A DNA stretch of 64,000 nt from Streptomyces sp. NBC_00083 (lineage in GTDB: Bacteria; Actinomycetota; Actinomycetes; Streptomycetales; Streptomycetaceae), in contig NZ_JAPELY010000001.1 in the NCBI RefSeq assembly GCF_026343295.1, forward strand, positions 248,001 to 312,000, written 5' to 3'. Shown in pieces: positions 25,223-33,325 of this stretch. Numbering within the stretch: position 1 is the first letter of the stretch; each line of letters starts with the position of its first letter. A program made the translations under genes and the position numbers. The notes below the pieces were generated by a model, which was given only the letters and a program-made list of their open reading frames with translations, did no database searches and was not told the DNA's origin.

Positions 25223-26338
25223 GTGACCGAGCCACCCGCACCCCCCGCAGCCGCGCCGGACGCCGCCTCGACGGCCGTGGTGCCACCGACGGCGCCGGTT
25301 CCCGCGCCCGCCCGAGGCTCCGTGGCGCTGCGCGCGACGCTGGCCGGGGTGGTCGTCTCCGTGCTGCTCGTCCTGGCCATCGTCTTCGGCAGCCGGCTGC
25401 TCCGGGACTTCGACTCCGCGCTCCTTCCGTACGCGGTCGCCACCGTCTTCCTGGCCTTCGGTGTCGCCTACCGCTACACCGTGTGGATCTCCTCTCCCGG
25501 TGCGCGCCGCCTCTTCAAGCAGGGCTGGCGCAGCCTGTTCTCGGCCGCCAACTTCCGCAAGGCACCCACCGCCCTGCCGAAGATGATCGCCACCTACCTC
25601 GGATTCCAGAAGTTCCTCGGCGCCCGCTCGCACGCCCGCTGGGCCGCCCACCAGCTGATCTTCTGGGGCTGCATCCTGGCCGCAGCGATCACGTTCCCGT
25701 TGACCTGGGGCTGGTTCACCTTCACCTCGGCGTCCGGCTCGGGCCCCGGGTACGAGATGCGGATCTGGGGGTTCAAGATCCTCGGCTTCGACGCCCTGAG
25801 CGTGGTCGGCTGGCTGATGTTCCACGGCCTGGACATCGCCGCCGTCCTGGTCATCCCCGGCGCCTCGTACTTCCTGTGGCGCCGCATGAAGGACCGCGGG
25901 GCCATCACGGGCCAGCGCTTCGGCTACGACCTCGTCCCGCTGATCGCGCTGATCGTCATCTCCGTGACCGGGCTCCTCCTGACCTTCTCGTCGATCTTCC
26001 TGCACGGCGGCGGCTACGAGTTCCTCGCCGTGCTGCACATGGTCTCGGTGGTGTTCACGCTCATCTACATCCCGTTCGGGAAGTTCTTCCACATCGTGCA
26101 GCGGCCGGCCGCCGTCGGCATGCAGCTCTTCAAGTACACCTCCCGCCAGGACGAGCAGGTCTTCCCGTGCAAGCGCTGCGGCGAGCCGGTCGACACGGCC
26201 CCGTACGTCGAGAACCTGCGCGGCACCATGCGCGACCTGAAGCTCGACTTCGACGCCTGGGCCGAGTACTGCCCGCGCTGCAAGCGGGTGCTGCGCGGCA
26301 CCGCCTACCTCAGCCACGTCAAGAAGGGCTTCAAGTGA
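25223..26338 (+). CDS. Multi-TM redox membrane subunit (b-type cytochrome-like) with C-terminal CxxC pairs
   Basis: 371 residues. A Pro/Ala-rich cytosolic start is followed by about six transmembrane helices. Histidines sit in or near helices (SHARWAAHQ, MFHGLDIA, VLHMVSVVF, FFHIVQ), as in quinone-reactive di-haem subunits of the NarI/HdrE/DsrM type. The soluble C-terminus carries CKRCGE and CPRCKR, a possible metal or Fe-S site. The frame is coupled by GTGA to the molybdoenzyme gene, so it is probably the membrane anchor and electron entry point of that enzyme. Automated pipelines could mislabel it as a transporter. Haem binding is inferred, not proven. Confidence 0.65.
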   Translation: MTEPPAPPAAAPDAASTAVVPPTAPVPAPARGSVALRATLAGVVVSVLLVLAIVFGSRLLRDFDSALLPYAVATVFLAFGVAYRYTVWISSPGARRLFKQGWRSLFSAANFRKAPTALPKMIATYLGFQKFLGARSHARWAAHQLIFWGCILAAAITFPLTWGWFTFTSASGSGPGYEMRIWGFKILGFDALSVVGWLMFHGLDIAAVLVIPGASYFLWRRMKDRGAITGQRFGYDLVPLIALIVISVTGLLLTFSSIFLHGGGYEFLAVLHMVSVVFTLIYIPFGKFFHIVQRPAAVGMQLFKYTSRQDEQVFPCKRCGEPVDTAPYVENLRGTMRDLKLDFDAWAEYCPRCKRVLRGTAYLSHVKKGFK

Positions 26339-28635
26339 GCAGTCCGCACATTCCGCTCGACCCTTCGATCGCGCCGCCCGGCACCCGCAACTTCCGCGAC
26401 GCGGGCGGCATCCCGGCCGACCAGTGGCACGCCGACCAGAACGGCGAGACCCTCGTGCCCACCCACTGCTGCTTCTGCGGGGTGCAGTGCGGCATGTATC
26501 TGCGGGTCGACCGCGCGGGCAAGGTGTTCGGCGTCGAGCCCCGCAACCACGACATCAACCGGATGCGCCTGTGCCCCAAGGGCATCAACGCCTATCAGCA
26601 GGTCAACCACCCCGACCGGCTGACCGCGCCGCTGATGCGCCGCTCCCGCGACGAGCCGTTCCGCGAGGTGTCCTGGGACGAGGCGCTCGACTTCACCGTC
26701 TCCGAGGTGCGCCGCATCCAGGGCGCCCACGGCAATGACGCCTTCGGTCTGCTCGGCGGGGCGAGCCTGTTCTCCGAGAAGACGTACCTGGTCGGCAAGT
26801 TCGGCCGGGTCGCACTCAGGACGCGGCACGTCGACTACAACGGCCGGCTCTGCATGGTCTCCGCCGCCGGCGCCAACAAGCTGGCCTTCGGCATCGACCG
26901 GGCGGGCAACCCGTTCTCCGACATCCTGCTCACCGACTGCCTCCTGATCGCCGGGTCCAACGTGGGGGAGTGCTTCCCCGTGATGACCCAGTACCTGTGG
27001 GGCGCCCGGGACCGGGGCGCGACGCTCATCGTGATCGACCCGCGCGAGACGGCCATCGCGCGCACCGCCGACATCCACGTCGCCCTCAAGCCCGGCACGG
27101 ACGCTGCCTTCTTCAACGCTGTACTGCACGTCGTCATCCGGGAGAACCTCGTCGACAAGGAGTTCGTCGCCGAGCACACCACCGGCTGGGACGAGGTGCG
27201 CGACGCCGTCGCCGAGTGCACGCCCGAGTGGGCGGGCGACATCTGCGGGGTCCCGGCCTCGCAGATCGTCCAGGTCGCGCGGGCCTTCGCGGGCGCGGGC
27301 CGGGCGATGGCCTGGCACGCGCGGGGCATCGAGCACCATTCGCAGGGCGTCGAGAACTGCCTGACCGTCATCAACCTGTGCACGGCCACCGGCAACCTCG
27401 GCAAGCCCGGCGCCGGCTACGGCACCATCACCGGCCAGGGCAACGGACAGGGCGGCCGCGAGCACGGACAGAAGTCCGACCTGCTGCCCGGCGGGCGCTC
27501 CATCTCCAACCCGGAACACCGCCGGCAGATCTGCGAGATCTGGGGCATCGAGGAGAGCGAACTCCCGCCCGCGGGAACCTCGATGATGGAAATGGTCTGG
27601 CAGATGCAGCGCCAGGAGATCCGCGGCCTCATCGGCATCTGCAACAACCCGTTCGTCTCCCTCCCCAACTACGCGACGGTGAAGTCGGGTTACGACTCGC
27701 TGGAATTCCACGCCCAATTCGACTTCTTCCTCTCCGAGACCGCGACCAACGCGCACGTGGTCTTCCCCGTGACCACCTGGGCCGAGGACGAGGGCGTGAT
27801 GGCCAACGCCGAGGCGCGGGTGGTCAAGCACAACAAGGCGCAGGAGCCGCCGCCGGGCGTCCGCACCGACACCTGGGTGATGTGTGAACTCGCCAAGCGC
27901 CTGGGTGTGGGCGACAAGTTCAGCTATCCGGGCTCGCGCGAGGTGTTCGAGGAGCTGCGGATCGCGTCGGCCGGAACCGTCAACGACTACTACGGCATCA
28001 CCTACGAACGCCTGGAGGAGACCGGCGGCATCGCGTGGCCCTGCCCCTCCACCGACCACCCGGGCACGCCCCGCCTGTTCGAGGGCGGCACGACCGCGCA
28101 CCCGGACGGCAAGGTCCACATGCAGGTCGTCGAGTGGCATCCGCCGATGGACCCGTACGACGAGGACCATCCGATGTCGCTGACCACGGGCCGTACCGTG
28201 GCGCACTTCCTGTCCGGCAACCAGACCCGCCGGCTCGGCGCGCTCGTCGAGCAGACGCCGCGCCCGTGGGTGGAGGTCCACCCCTCGCACGGCTTCCGCA
28301 ACGGCGACCCGGTGCGGGTGGTGACCCGGCGCGGCAGCGAGGTCTTCCCCGCCCTGGTCACCGAGGCCATCCGCCCGGACACGGTGTTCATCCCGTACCA
28401 CTGGCCGGTCCCCACGGCCGCCAACGCGCTCACCATCGACGCCCTCGACCCCCGTTCGAAGATCCCCGAGTACAAGGTGTGCGCCTGCCGGATCGAGGCC
28501 GCCGACCGGATCGACGAGGTGCCGGCGCCGCCGACCGCCCCGGGCCACACGGCGTATCCGGCCACGCAGGTCTCGCGCACCGACCCCCTGCCCCCCACGT
28601 CCCCGCAGGGCCGTGGCACCGCGGAGAGGAGCTGA
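26335..28635 (+). CDS. Molybdopterin oxidoreductase, Nas/Nap-like nitrate reductase (or formate dehydrogenase)
   Basis: 766 residues of the DMSO-reductase superfamily. Near the N-terminus C45-x2-C48-x3-C52-x27-C80 binds a [4Fe-4S] cluster. The predicted Mo ligand is C173 in NGRLCMVSA. Cys followed by Met is typical of NapA/NasA nitrate reductases (for example RHCMASA), whereas formate dehydrogenases usually have Cys/Sec-His. This favours nitrate reductase, also suggested by NarK and NirBD nearby; formate dehydrogenase remains possible because pflB makes formate next door. There is no Tat signal, so it is cytoplasmic. The GTG start overlaps the previous stop by 4 bp. Two cofactor-binding domains (PGAGYGTITGQGNGQGG, later TGRTVAHFLSGNQTRR) are intact. 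Confidence 0.85.
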   Translation: MSSPHIPLDPSIAPPGTRNFRDAGGIPADQWHADQNGETLVPTHCCFCGVQCGMYLRVDRAGKVFGVEPRNHDINRMRLCPKGINAYQQVNHPDRLTAPLMRRSRDEPFREVSWDEALDFTVSEVRRIQGAHGNDAFGLLGGASLFSEKTYLVGKFGRVALRTRHVDYNGRLCMVSAAGANKLAFGIDRAGNPFSDILLTDCLLIAGSNVGECFPVMTQYLWGARDRGATLIVIDPRETAIARTADIHVALKPGTDAAFFNAVLHVVIRENLVDKEFVAEHTTGWDEVRDAVAECTPEWAGDICGVPASQIVQVARAFAGAGRAMAWHARGIEHHSQGVENCLTVINLCTATGNLGKPGAGYGTITGQGNGQGGREHGQKSDLLPGGRSISNPEHRRQICEIWGIEESELPPAGTSMMEMVWQMQRQEIRGLIGICNNPFVSLPNYATVKSGYDSLEFHAQFDFFLSETATNAHVVFPVTTWAEDEGVMANAEARVVKHNKAQEPPPGVRTDTWVMCELAKRLGVGDKFSYPGSREVFEELRIASAGTVNDYYGITYERLEETGGIAWPCPSTDHPGTPRLFEGGTTAHPDGKVHMQVVEWHPPMDPYDEDHPMSLTTGRTVAHFLSGNQTRRLGALVEQTPRPWVEVHPSHGFRNGDPVRVVTRRGSEVFPALVTEAIRPDTVFIPYHWPVPTAANALTIDALDPRSKIPEYKVCACRIEAADRIDEVPAPPTAPGHTAYPATQVSRTDPLPPTSPQGRGTAERS

Positions 28636-28641
28636 CGCCCC

Positions 28642-29244
28642 ATGATGGGCAGAACGATCTTCATCGACCCGGGGCGCTGCATCGGCTGCCAGGCCTGTGT
28701 CTCCGCCTGCCGCGAGTGCGACTCGCACCGCGGCAAGTCCATGATCCATCTCGACTATCCCGACGAAGGTCACTCCGTCGCCTCCCTTCCCACCGTCTGC
28801 ATGCACTGCGAGGACCCGGTCGCACCCTGCGCCGAGGTGTGTCCCGCCGACGCGATCCTGGTGACCGCGGACGGCGTGGTGCAGCAGGCCGACACGACCC
28901 GCTGCATCGGCTGCGCGAACTGCGTCAACGCCTGCCCCTTCGGCGTACCGAAGATCGACCTCCAGGCGAAGCTGCAGATGAAGTGCAACCTCTGCTACGA
29001 CCGCACCGCCTACGGTCTCGCCCCCATGTGCGCCACGGTCTGCCCGACCGGCGCGCTGTTCTACGGGACCGTCGAGGAGCTGCGCGCCGAACGCCCCGGT
29101 GTCCAGGTCGCCGACTCCTTCACGTTCGGCGATGTCGTCGTCTCCACCGGTGTCGCGATGGTCGTGCCCGCCGACAAGGTCCAGTGGCCGGTGCCCGGCG
29201 GGCTCCCGATCGTCGAGGTCAACGGGAAGGACGTCACCCGATGA
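28642..29244 (+). CDS. Four-cluster ferredoxin-type electron-transfer subunit (NarH/DmsB-like)
   Basis: 200 residues. Four cysteine groups are visible: CIGCQACVSAC, CMHCEDPVAPCAEVCP, CIGCANCVNACP and CNLCYDR...CATVCP. This fits four [4Fe-4S] clusters, as in the beta subunits of DMSO reductase-family enzymes. It should pass electrons between the membrane subunit and the molybdoenzyme. It starts six bases after the previous stop and overlaps the next gene by ATGA. Two adjacent ATGs (28642, 28645) are possible starts. No signal peptide, so it is cytoplasmic like its partner. Confidence 0.9.
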   Translation: MMGRTIFIDPGRCIGCQACVSACRECDSHRGKSMIHLDYPDEGHSVASLPTVCMHCEDPVAPCAEVCPADAILVTADGVVQQADTTRCIGCANCVNACPFGVPKIDLQAKLQMKCNLCYDRTAYGLAPMCATVCPTGALFYGTVEELRAERPGVQVADSFTFGDVVVSTGVAMVVPADKVQWPVPGGLPIVEVNGKDVTR

Positions 29245-29981
29245 GCGTCACCGACCAGTCGCCGGCCGCCCCCGACCCCGCCGCGGACCCCGCCGCGGAC
29301 CCCGCCCAGGCCGCCCTCCACGACCGCATCGCCGCCGACTCCCTCACCACCCGCCGCGACTACCTCCGCATCGTCGCCACCGTCTCGGGCGGTCTCGCGG
29401 TGGGCGGCCTCGCGGTCGCCGGGGGAGTGCTGCACCGCCACGGCGACAGCGACGGCCCGCCCGACCCCAAGCGCGTCGCCCCCGTGCTCGCTCCCGGAGA
29501 GTCCGTCGCTTTCCGCTTCCCCGACGAGGACGACCGGGCCGTAGCCGTCCGCCTCAAGGACGGCACCCTCGTCGGCTACTCCGCGGTCTGTACGCATCTG
29601 GCCTGCGGGGTGCTGTGGCGCGCGGACCGCGGCGCCGAGGGCGAGCTGTACTGCCCCTGCCACGAGGGTGTCTTCGACGCCCGCACCGGCGAGGTCACCG
29701 CGGGACCGCCGCCGCGACCGCTGCCCAAGGTGCTCCTCGTGGAGGAGGCCGACGGCAGTGTCTGGGCGGTGGCCACGGCGCGCTCCGGCGAGAGCACCAA
29801 GGACGCCATGTGCCGCGAGTTCGCCGGCAAGCGACCCGAGCTGGCCGGCCGCCTGGGCTGCCCCGCAGCCGACGCCAGGGCGGCGGCCGATGCGGCGGCC
29901 GATGCGAGGGGCGCTGCCGGTGCCGGTGCTGGTGCCGGGGTCGCCGGTGCCGGGGCGGCCGAGAGGAGCGAGCGGACATGA
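29241..29981 (+). CDS. Rieske [2Fe-2S] protein with Tat-type membrane anchor
   Basis: 246 residues. The N-terminus has a PAADPAAD repeat, then the twin-arginine motif TTRRDYLR (R38, R39) and a hydrophobic helix (VSGGLAVGGLAVAGGVLH). The Rieske ligands are C117-T-H119 and C138-P-C-H141 (CTH...CPCH). The C-terminal ~50 residues are an Ala/Gly/Asp tail. The anchor implies that the cluster faces outside the membrane, whereas the molybdoenzyme lacks an export signal. This is odd for one complex and suggests electron transfer across the membrane through the cytochrome-like subunit. ATGA overlaps on both sides. Confidence 0.88.
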   Translation: MSVTDQSPAAPDPAADPAADPAQAALHDRIAADSLTTRRDYLRIVATVSGGLAVGGLAVAGGVLHRHGDSDGPPDPKRVAPVLAPGESVAFRFPDEDDRAVAVRLKDGTLVGYSAVCTHLACGVLWRADRGAEGELYCPCHEGVFDARTGEVTAGPPPRPLPKVLLVEEADGSVWAVATARSGESTKDAMCREFAGKRPELAGRLGCPAADARAAADAAADARGAAGAGAGAGVAGAGAAERSERT

Positions 29982-30643
29982 GCGCCGAAGACCGTGGCCA
30001 CTCCGGGCCCGACGACCACGCGTACCCGGCCCGCGACGGCCTCCCCGACCCCCACGGCTCCGGCCCCGGTGGGATCCGGGGCTCCGGCGGACCCCAGGGT
30101 CACGGCGACCCGGGCGGCTCCGGGGGGCCCGACGGCCGCGGCCACGGCGGGTTCGGCGGCACGTCCGGTCCCGGTGGGCTGCCGGGGCCCGGCGGGCACA
30201 CCGGGCACGAGGCCGCGGAGCCACCCGGCGGGTACACCGCCGGTGCCGCCGGTGCCGCTAGGCACACCGGGCCGGGTGAAGCCCCCTCCGTTCCCGCGCG
30301 GCCGGCGTACACCCCCGGCTCCGCTCAGCCCCGGCTGAACCGGCCGGTGCGCGAGCGCTATCCGCAGATCCGCCCGACCAGCGGTTACGGCGACCCCCGT
30401 GTCCGGCACACCGGGCCGGGACCGGGTGCGGGCAGTGAGCAGGAGCCGGAGCGCTCATCGAAGCTGACGGCCCGCCTCACGCTGGCGATCACCGTGGTCA
30501 TCGGCCAGCTGTGGGGGCTCAGCGTGGTGGTCAACGAGTGGATGCGGGGCAACACCGGCACCGCCTGGTGGGGCGCGGGGTTCCTGTGCCTGTCGTTCCT
30601 GGCGGTCCTCGGCCTGTGGGCGCTCGACCCCAAGGACCGCTGA
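29978..30643 (+). CDS. Gly/Pro/His-rich membrane protein, last gene of the redox operon
   Basis: 221 residues. The first ~140 are low complexity, dominated by Gly, Pro, His and Ser in short irregular repeats (GGSGGPDGRGHGGFGG). The C-terminal 70 form two transmembrane helices (LTLAITVVIGQLWGLSVVVN and WWGAGFLCLSFLAVLGLWAL) joined by a short loop. The start overlaps the Rieske gene by ATGA. Function unknown; it could be an assembly factor or small subunit of the adjacent redox complex, and the His-rich part could bind metal. The ribosome site GAGAGGAG is good. Confidence 0.7.
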   Translation: MSAEDRGHSGPDDHAYPARDGLPDPHGSGPGGIRGSGGPQGHGDPGGSGGPDGRGHGGFGGTSGPGGLPGPGGHTGHEAAEPPGGYTAGAAGAARHTGPGEAPSVPARPAYTPGSAQPRLNRPVRERYPQIRPTSGYGDPRVRHTGPGPGAGSEQEPERSSKLTARLTLAITVVIGQLWGLSVVVNEWMRGNTGTAWWGAGFLCLSFLAVLGLWALDPKDR

Positions 30644-30685
30644 GCGGGGCGCCGCCCGACGCGGTGGCGGCCGGGGCGATGGAAA

Positions 30686-30748
30686 CCGGGGCCGTGGTGG
30701 CGGCAGCCGGGGCCGTGGTGATGGCAGCCGGGGTCGCCGTGGTGGCGG
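30686..30748. repeat. Three 21-nt imperfect tandem repeats
   Basis: CCGGGGCCGTGGTGG-type units start at 30686, 30707 and 30728. They lie in the 168-bp gap between the redox operon and the small gene at 30812. No function seen. Confidence 0.5.
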
Positions 30749-30811
30749 GCGGGCGGCGGGCAGGACGGCCGGCCGGGGCGCGGGTGGCACGGCCGCCCGT
30801 ACCCTGGAGGC

Positions 30812-31027
30812 ATGAGCACCGCCCCCGCCCCCGGCCCGCGCGACCGGGATGCAGCGCCCCAGGAGCCGTCCGAGCCGAAGCCGAAGCCGAGGCTGGTCTT
30901 CGACGACCCCCTCGACCAGCAGTCCGCCGACGACACGGACCGCGGGTGGGGCGAGCGTCCGGCGTCCGCGGGCAGCGCCGCCGACCTGGCACGCTTCCTC
31001 GACGAGAAGCCGCCCCACCACATCTGA
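30812..31027 (+). CDS. Small acidic conserved hypothetical
   Basis: 71 residues with a proline- and charge-rich start, then RLVFDDPLDQQSADDTDRGWGER and a C-terminal DLARFLDEKPPHHI. I recall very similar small proteins in other streptomycetes, always of unknown function. No membrane segment or metal motif. It is convergent with mscL, 16 bp apart. The ribosome site is CTGGAGG, 5 bases before the ATG. Confidence 0.7.
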   Translation: MSTAPAPGPRDRDAAPQEPSEPKPKPRLVFDDPLDQQSADDTDRGWGERPASAGSAADLARFLDEKPPHHI

Positions 31028-31043
31028 GGCCTGCGCGGGAGCG

Positions 31044-31565
31044 CTAGAGCGCGGGGCCCGAACCCGGACTGGTGAAGGGCCCGGGGCCGTCGCCGGGGGA
31101 GCCGGTGCCGATACCCGAACCGCCGCCGGGGCCGCGCTGGGAGATCAGGGCGTCGCGGATCTCCTTCAGCACCTCCAGCTCGCTGACCTCCATCGTCTCG
31201 CGCACCCCTTCCTTGGCCGCGTCGTGCCGGGCCCTCTTGGCGAGGATCCTGGCCATCGGCAGCACCATCAGGAAGTACACGACGGCGGCGGTGATGACGA
31301 AGTTCAGGATCGCGCTGAGCACCCCGCCCCAGAGGATCTGGATGCCCGAATCGGCGGTGCAGGGGCCCTTCAGGCAGGAGGTGTAGCCCTCCAGGTCCTT
31401 CGTGCCGAACGCGCCGACCAGCGGGTTGATCACGCCCTTCACCACGGAGTTCACGATGGTGGTGAACGCGGCGCCGATGACCACGGCGACAGCCAGGTCG
31501 ATCACGTTTCCGCGCATCAAAAAGGCCTTGAAGCCGGCCAGCACGCTTGTCTTGTCCTCGCTCAC
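31044..31565 (-). CDS. mscL: Large-conductance mechanosensitive channel MscL
   Basis: 173 residues from the GTG that gives VSEDKTSVLAGFKAFLMRGN. TM1 is NVIDLAVAVVIGAAFTTIVNSVV and TM2 is LNFVITAAVVYFLMVLPMARIL. The inter-helix loop contains a Cys pair (SCLKGPC), and the cytoplasmic helix ELEVLKEIRDAL is typical. It is a homopentameric safety valve opened by membrane tension during osmotic downshock. The C-terminal tail is Gly/Pro/Ser-rich and longer than usual. A start 17 codons upstream exists but has no coding logic. Confidence 0.93.
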   Translation of the reverse strand: MSEDKTSVLAGFKAFLMRGNVIDLAVAVVIGAAFTTIVNSVVKGVINPLVGAFGTKDLEGYTSCLKGPCTADSGIQILWGGVLSAILNFVITAAVVYFLMVLPMARILAKRARHDAAKEGVRETMEVSELEVLKEIRDALISQRGPGGGSGIGTGSPGDGPGPFTSPGSGPAL

Positions 31566-31617
31566 CAATGAGCCCTTCTTCGCATGTCCAGGGGGCAGAG
31601 CAAACCTCTGCGCCACC

Positions 31618-31645
31618 TTGGACAGGGCGGACGGGCGCTGTCCAA
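31618..31645 (-). terminator. Stem-loop between SAF-domain gene and mscL
   Basis: TTGGACAG/CTGTCCAA arms (8 bp, 12-nt loop) lie between two genes on the minus strand. It could end the SAF-gene transcript or form part of the mscL leader. Confidence 0.35.
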
Positions 31646-31688
31646 TCCGTGCACGCGAACTGGTGACTTGACCGTTCAGCCGTACGAA

Positions 31689-32285
31689 TCAGCACAGCGT
31701 CACCGCCAGCCTCGACGTGGTCCCCGCCCCTGCCAGCACCCGCGCCGTCTCGCGCGGCACGGCGAGGACGACGAGCGCCCCCGCGTCCGGCGCGACTCCG
31801 CGCGCCGCCGGAACTGCCGTGACCCGGACGCCCGTTGCGACCACACGGGCCTCGTCGGCGCCCGGCGAGGGCGAGTTGGCGGACGCGATCACATCGACGC
31901 GGTCGCCCGGCCGCAGCAGACGTACGGTCTCCGCGTCCGCGATCCGCACCGGGGCGGAGACCAGCGGAGCCGGGGCCGCGGCCTTCCGCGCCGGCCCGCG
32001 TTCGCCGGGCGCCGGTGTCGCGGCCGTCGCCGCGGTGCGAGCCGCCGGCGGATGCGTACGCTCGGCCGCCTGCGTGCTGGAGACGGCGAGGGCCGCGGCC
32101 GTCACGGCGAGCCCGGCGGCCACCGCACGCCGTCGCCTGCGCATCGCGCGGCGCAGCCCGTGCCGACCGCCGCGCACCCGCAGCGGCGGGAAGAACGGCA
32201 CCGTGCCGGGCTCGGGCGCCGGCATGGGCAGCGGGAAGGGGAAGCGGAACGGCGCGGACGCGGGTGCTGTGCGGTCTGCGGACAT
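31689..32285 (-). CDS. SAF-domain (CpaB/RcpC-like) membrane-anchored protein
   Basis: 198 residues from ATG 32285. A Pro/Phe-rich N-terminus and an Arg cluster (RRAMRRRRRAVAAG) precede one transmembrane helix (AAGLAVTAAALAVSSTQAA). The remainder resembles a SAF/RcpC domain, with VSAPVRIADAETVRLLRPGDRVDVIA as its core. Related CpaB proteins help assemble Flp/Tad pili, but no other tad gene is visible here, so the role is uncertain. The Arg-rich block before the helix fixes an inside-N, outside-C topology. Confidence 0.72.
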   Translation of the reverse strand: MSADRTAPASAPFRFPFPLPMPAPEPGTVPFFPPLRVRGGRHGLRRAMRRRRRAVAAGLAVTAAALAVSSTQAAERTHPPAARTAATAATPAPGERGPARKAAAPAPLVSAPVRIADAETVRLLRPGDRVDVIASANSPSPGADEARVVATGVRVTAVPAARGVAPDAGALVVLAVPRETARVLAGAGTTSRLAVTLC

Positions 32286-32416
32286 GGTGACCCTGCCGAT
32301 CGTGGAGTGCCTGTGCTGCTCGGACACCCCACGATCCCCCGCCCCGCGCGATCTCGCCGGAGCCTGTGGACCGCCGCTCGCTTGTGGACAACTCCCTCAC
32401 TCAGGAGGGTGGTTGC

Positions 32417-33250
32417 TCACGGCAGTTCGATGCCCAGGTCCCAGCCGTCGTGCGCGTGCGTGCACAGGCAGGCGCGGTTCTCGGTCGCGGGCAGGGCCGC
32501 GACCGCGTCGAAGAGCACCTCGCGCAGCCGCGCCACGTTCTCGCCGAACACCCGCAGGACCTCGGTGTGCGAGACGCCCTCGCCGGTCTCCGCGCCCGCG
32601 TCCAGGTCGGTGACGAGGGTCATCGAGGTGTAGCAGAGCCCCAGTTCGCGGGCGAGTACGGCCTCGGGGTGTCCGGTCATGCCCACGACCGACCAGCCCA
32701 TCGCCGCGTGCCACTGCGATTCGGCGCGGGTGGAGAAGCGGGGGCCCTCGATGACGACCATGGTGCCGCCGTCCACGGCCTCCCAGCCGCGTCCCTGGGC
32801 CGCGGTGAGGGCGGCCTTGCGGCCGTCGGGGCAGTACGGGTCGGCGAACGTGGTGTGCACGACGTTGGGGACCGTGCCGTCCGGCAGGGGCAGCCCGTCG
32901 AAGAAGGTCTGGGTGCGCGCCTTCGTACGGTCGACCAGCTGGTCCGGCACGAGCAGGGTGCCCGGCCCGTACTCGCGGCGCAGGCCGCCGACCGCGCACG
33001 GGCCGAGGACCTGGCGCACCCCGACGGAGCGCAGCGCCCACAGATTGGCGCGGTAGTTGATGCGGTGCGGCGGCAGATGGTGGCCGCGGCCGTGGCGGGG
33101 CAGGAACGCCACGCGGCGGCCGGCGATCTCGCCGAGGAAGAGTGAGTCGCTGGGGGAGCCGTAGGGAGTGTCCACCTGGACCTCGGTGACGTCCTCCAGG
33201 AACGAGTAGAACCCCGAGCCGCCGATGACGCCGATCTCTGCGTTGGTCAT
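32417..33250 (-). CDS. S-methyl-5'-thioadenosine phosphorylase
   Basis: 277 residues from ATG 33250. MTAP/PNP family II: GVIGGSGFYSF phosphate loop, LPRHGRGHHLPPHRINYRAN, and IEGPRFSTRAES followed by VVGMTGHPEAVLARELGLCY. It cleaves methylthioadenosine with phosphate to adenine and methylthioribose 1-phosphate in polyamine/methionine salvage. A Thr or Ser near the base site distinguishes MTAP from inosine phosphorylases; the motif VVGMTGHPE is MTAP-like. A TAGTGT hexamer 7 nt before the start may reflect a leaderless mRNA. Confidence 0.9.
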   Translation of the reverse strand: MTNAEIGVIGGSGFYSFLEDVTEVQVDTPYGSPSDSLFLGEIAGRRVAFLPRHGRGHHLPPHRINYRANLWALRSVGVRQVLGPCAVGGLRREYGPGTLLVPDQLVDRTKARTQTFFDGLPLPDGTVPNVVHTTFADPYCPDGRKAALTAAQGRGWEAVDGGTMVVIEGPRFSTRAESQWHAAMGWSVVGMTGHPEAVLARELGLCYTSMTLVTDLDAGAETGEGVSHTEVLRVFGENVARLREVLFDAVAALPATENRACLCTHAHDGWDLGIELP

Positions 33251-33284
33251 GCCGGTCACACTAACGGTGGGCCGGAAACACGAA

Positions 33285-33309
33285 ACCCCCGCCGGGGGAC
33301 GGCGGGGGT
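33285..33309 (-). terminator. Terminator after the FmdB-type gene
   Basis: The 9-bp stem ACCCCCGCC/GGCGGGGGT (33285-33293, 33301-33309), followed on the minus strand by TTTCG, lies 17 bp after the stop of the gene at 33326 and before the MTAP gene. Confidence 0.7.
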
Positions 33310-33325
33310 GGTGCGCGGCTGGGGG

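Noticed and set aside
25223..26338. Reading the membrane subunit as an MFS transporter
   Set aside because: Only about six membrane helices, no MFS motif, membrane histidines and two CxxC pairs, and translational coupling to a molybdoenzyme.
15338..31000. Integrative element or transposon carrying the low-oxygen cassette
   Set aside because: No integrase, transposase, att-like direct repeat or tRNA junction was found at either side. Transfer remains a hypothesis needing comparative genomics.
32383..32391. Exact DnaA box (TGTGGACAA, complement of TTGTCCACA)
   Set aside because: One full box and one weak neighbour only; no clustered boxes, dnaA or dnaN. A chance match is likely.
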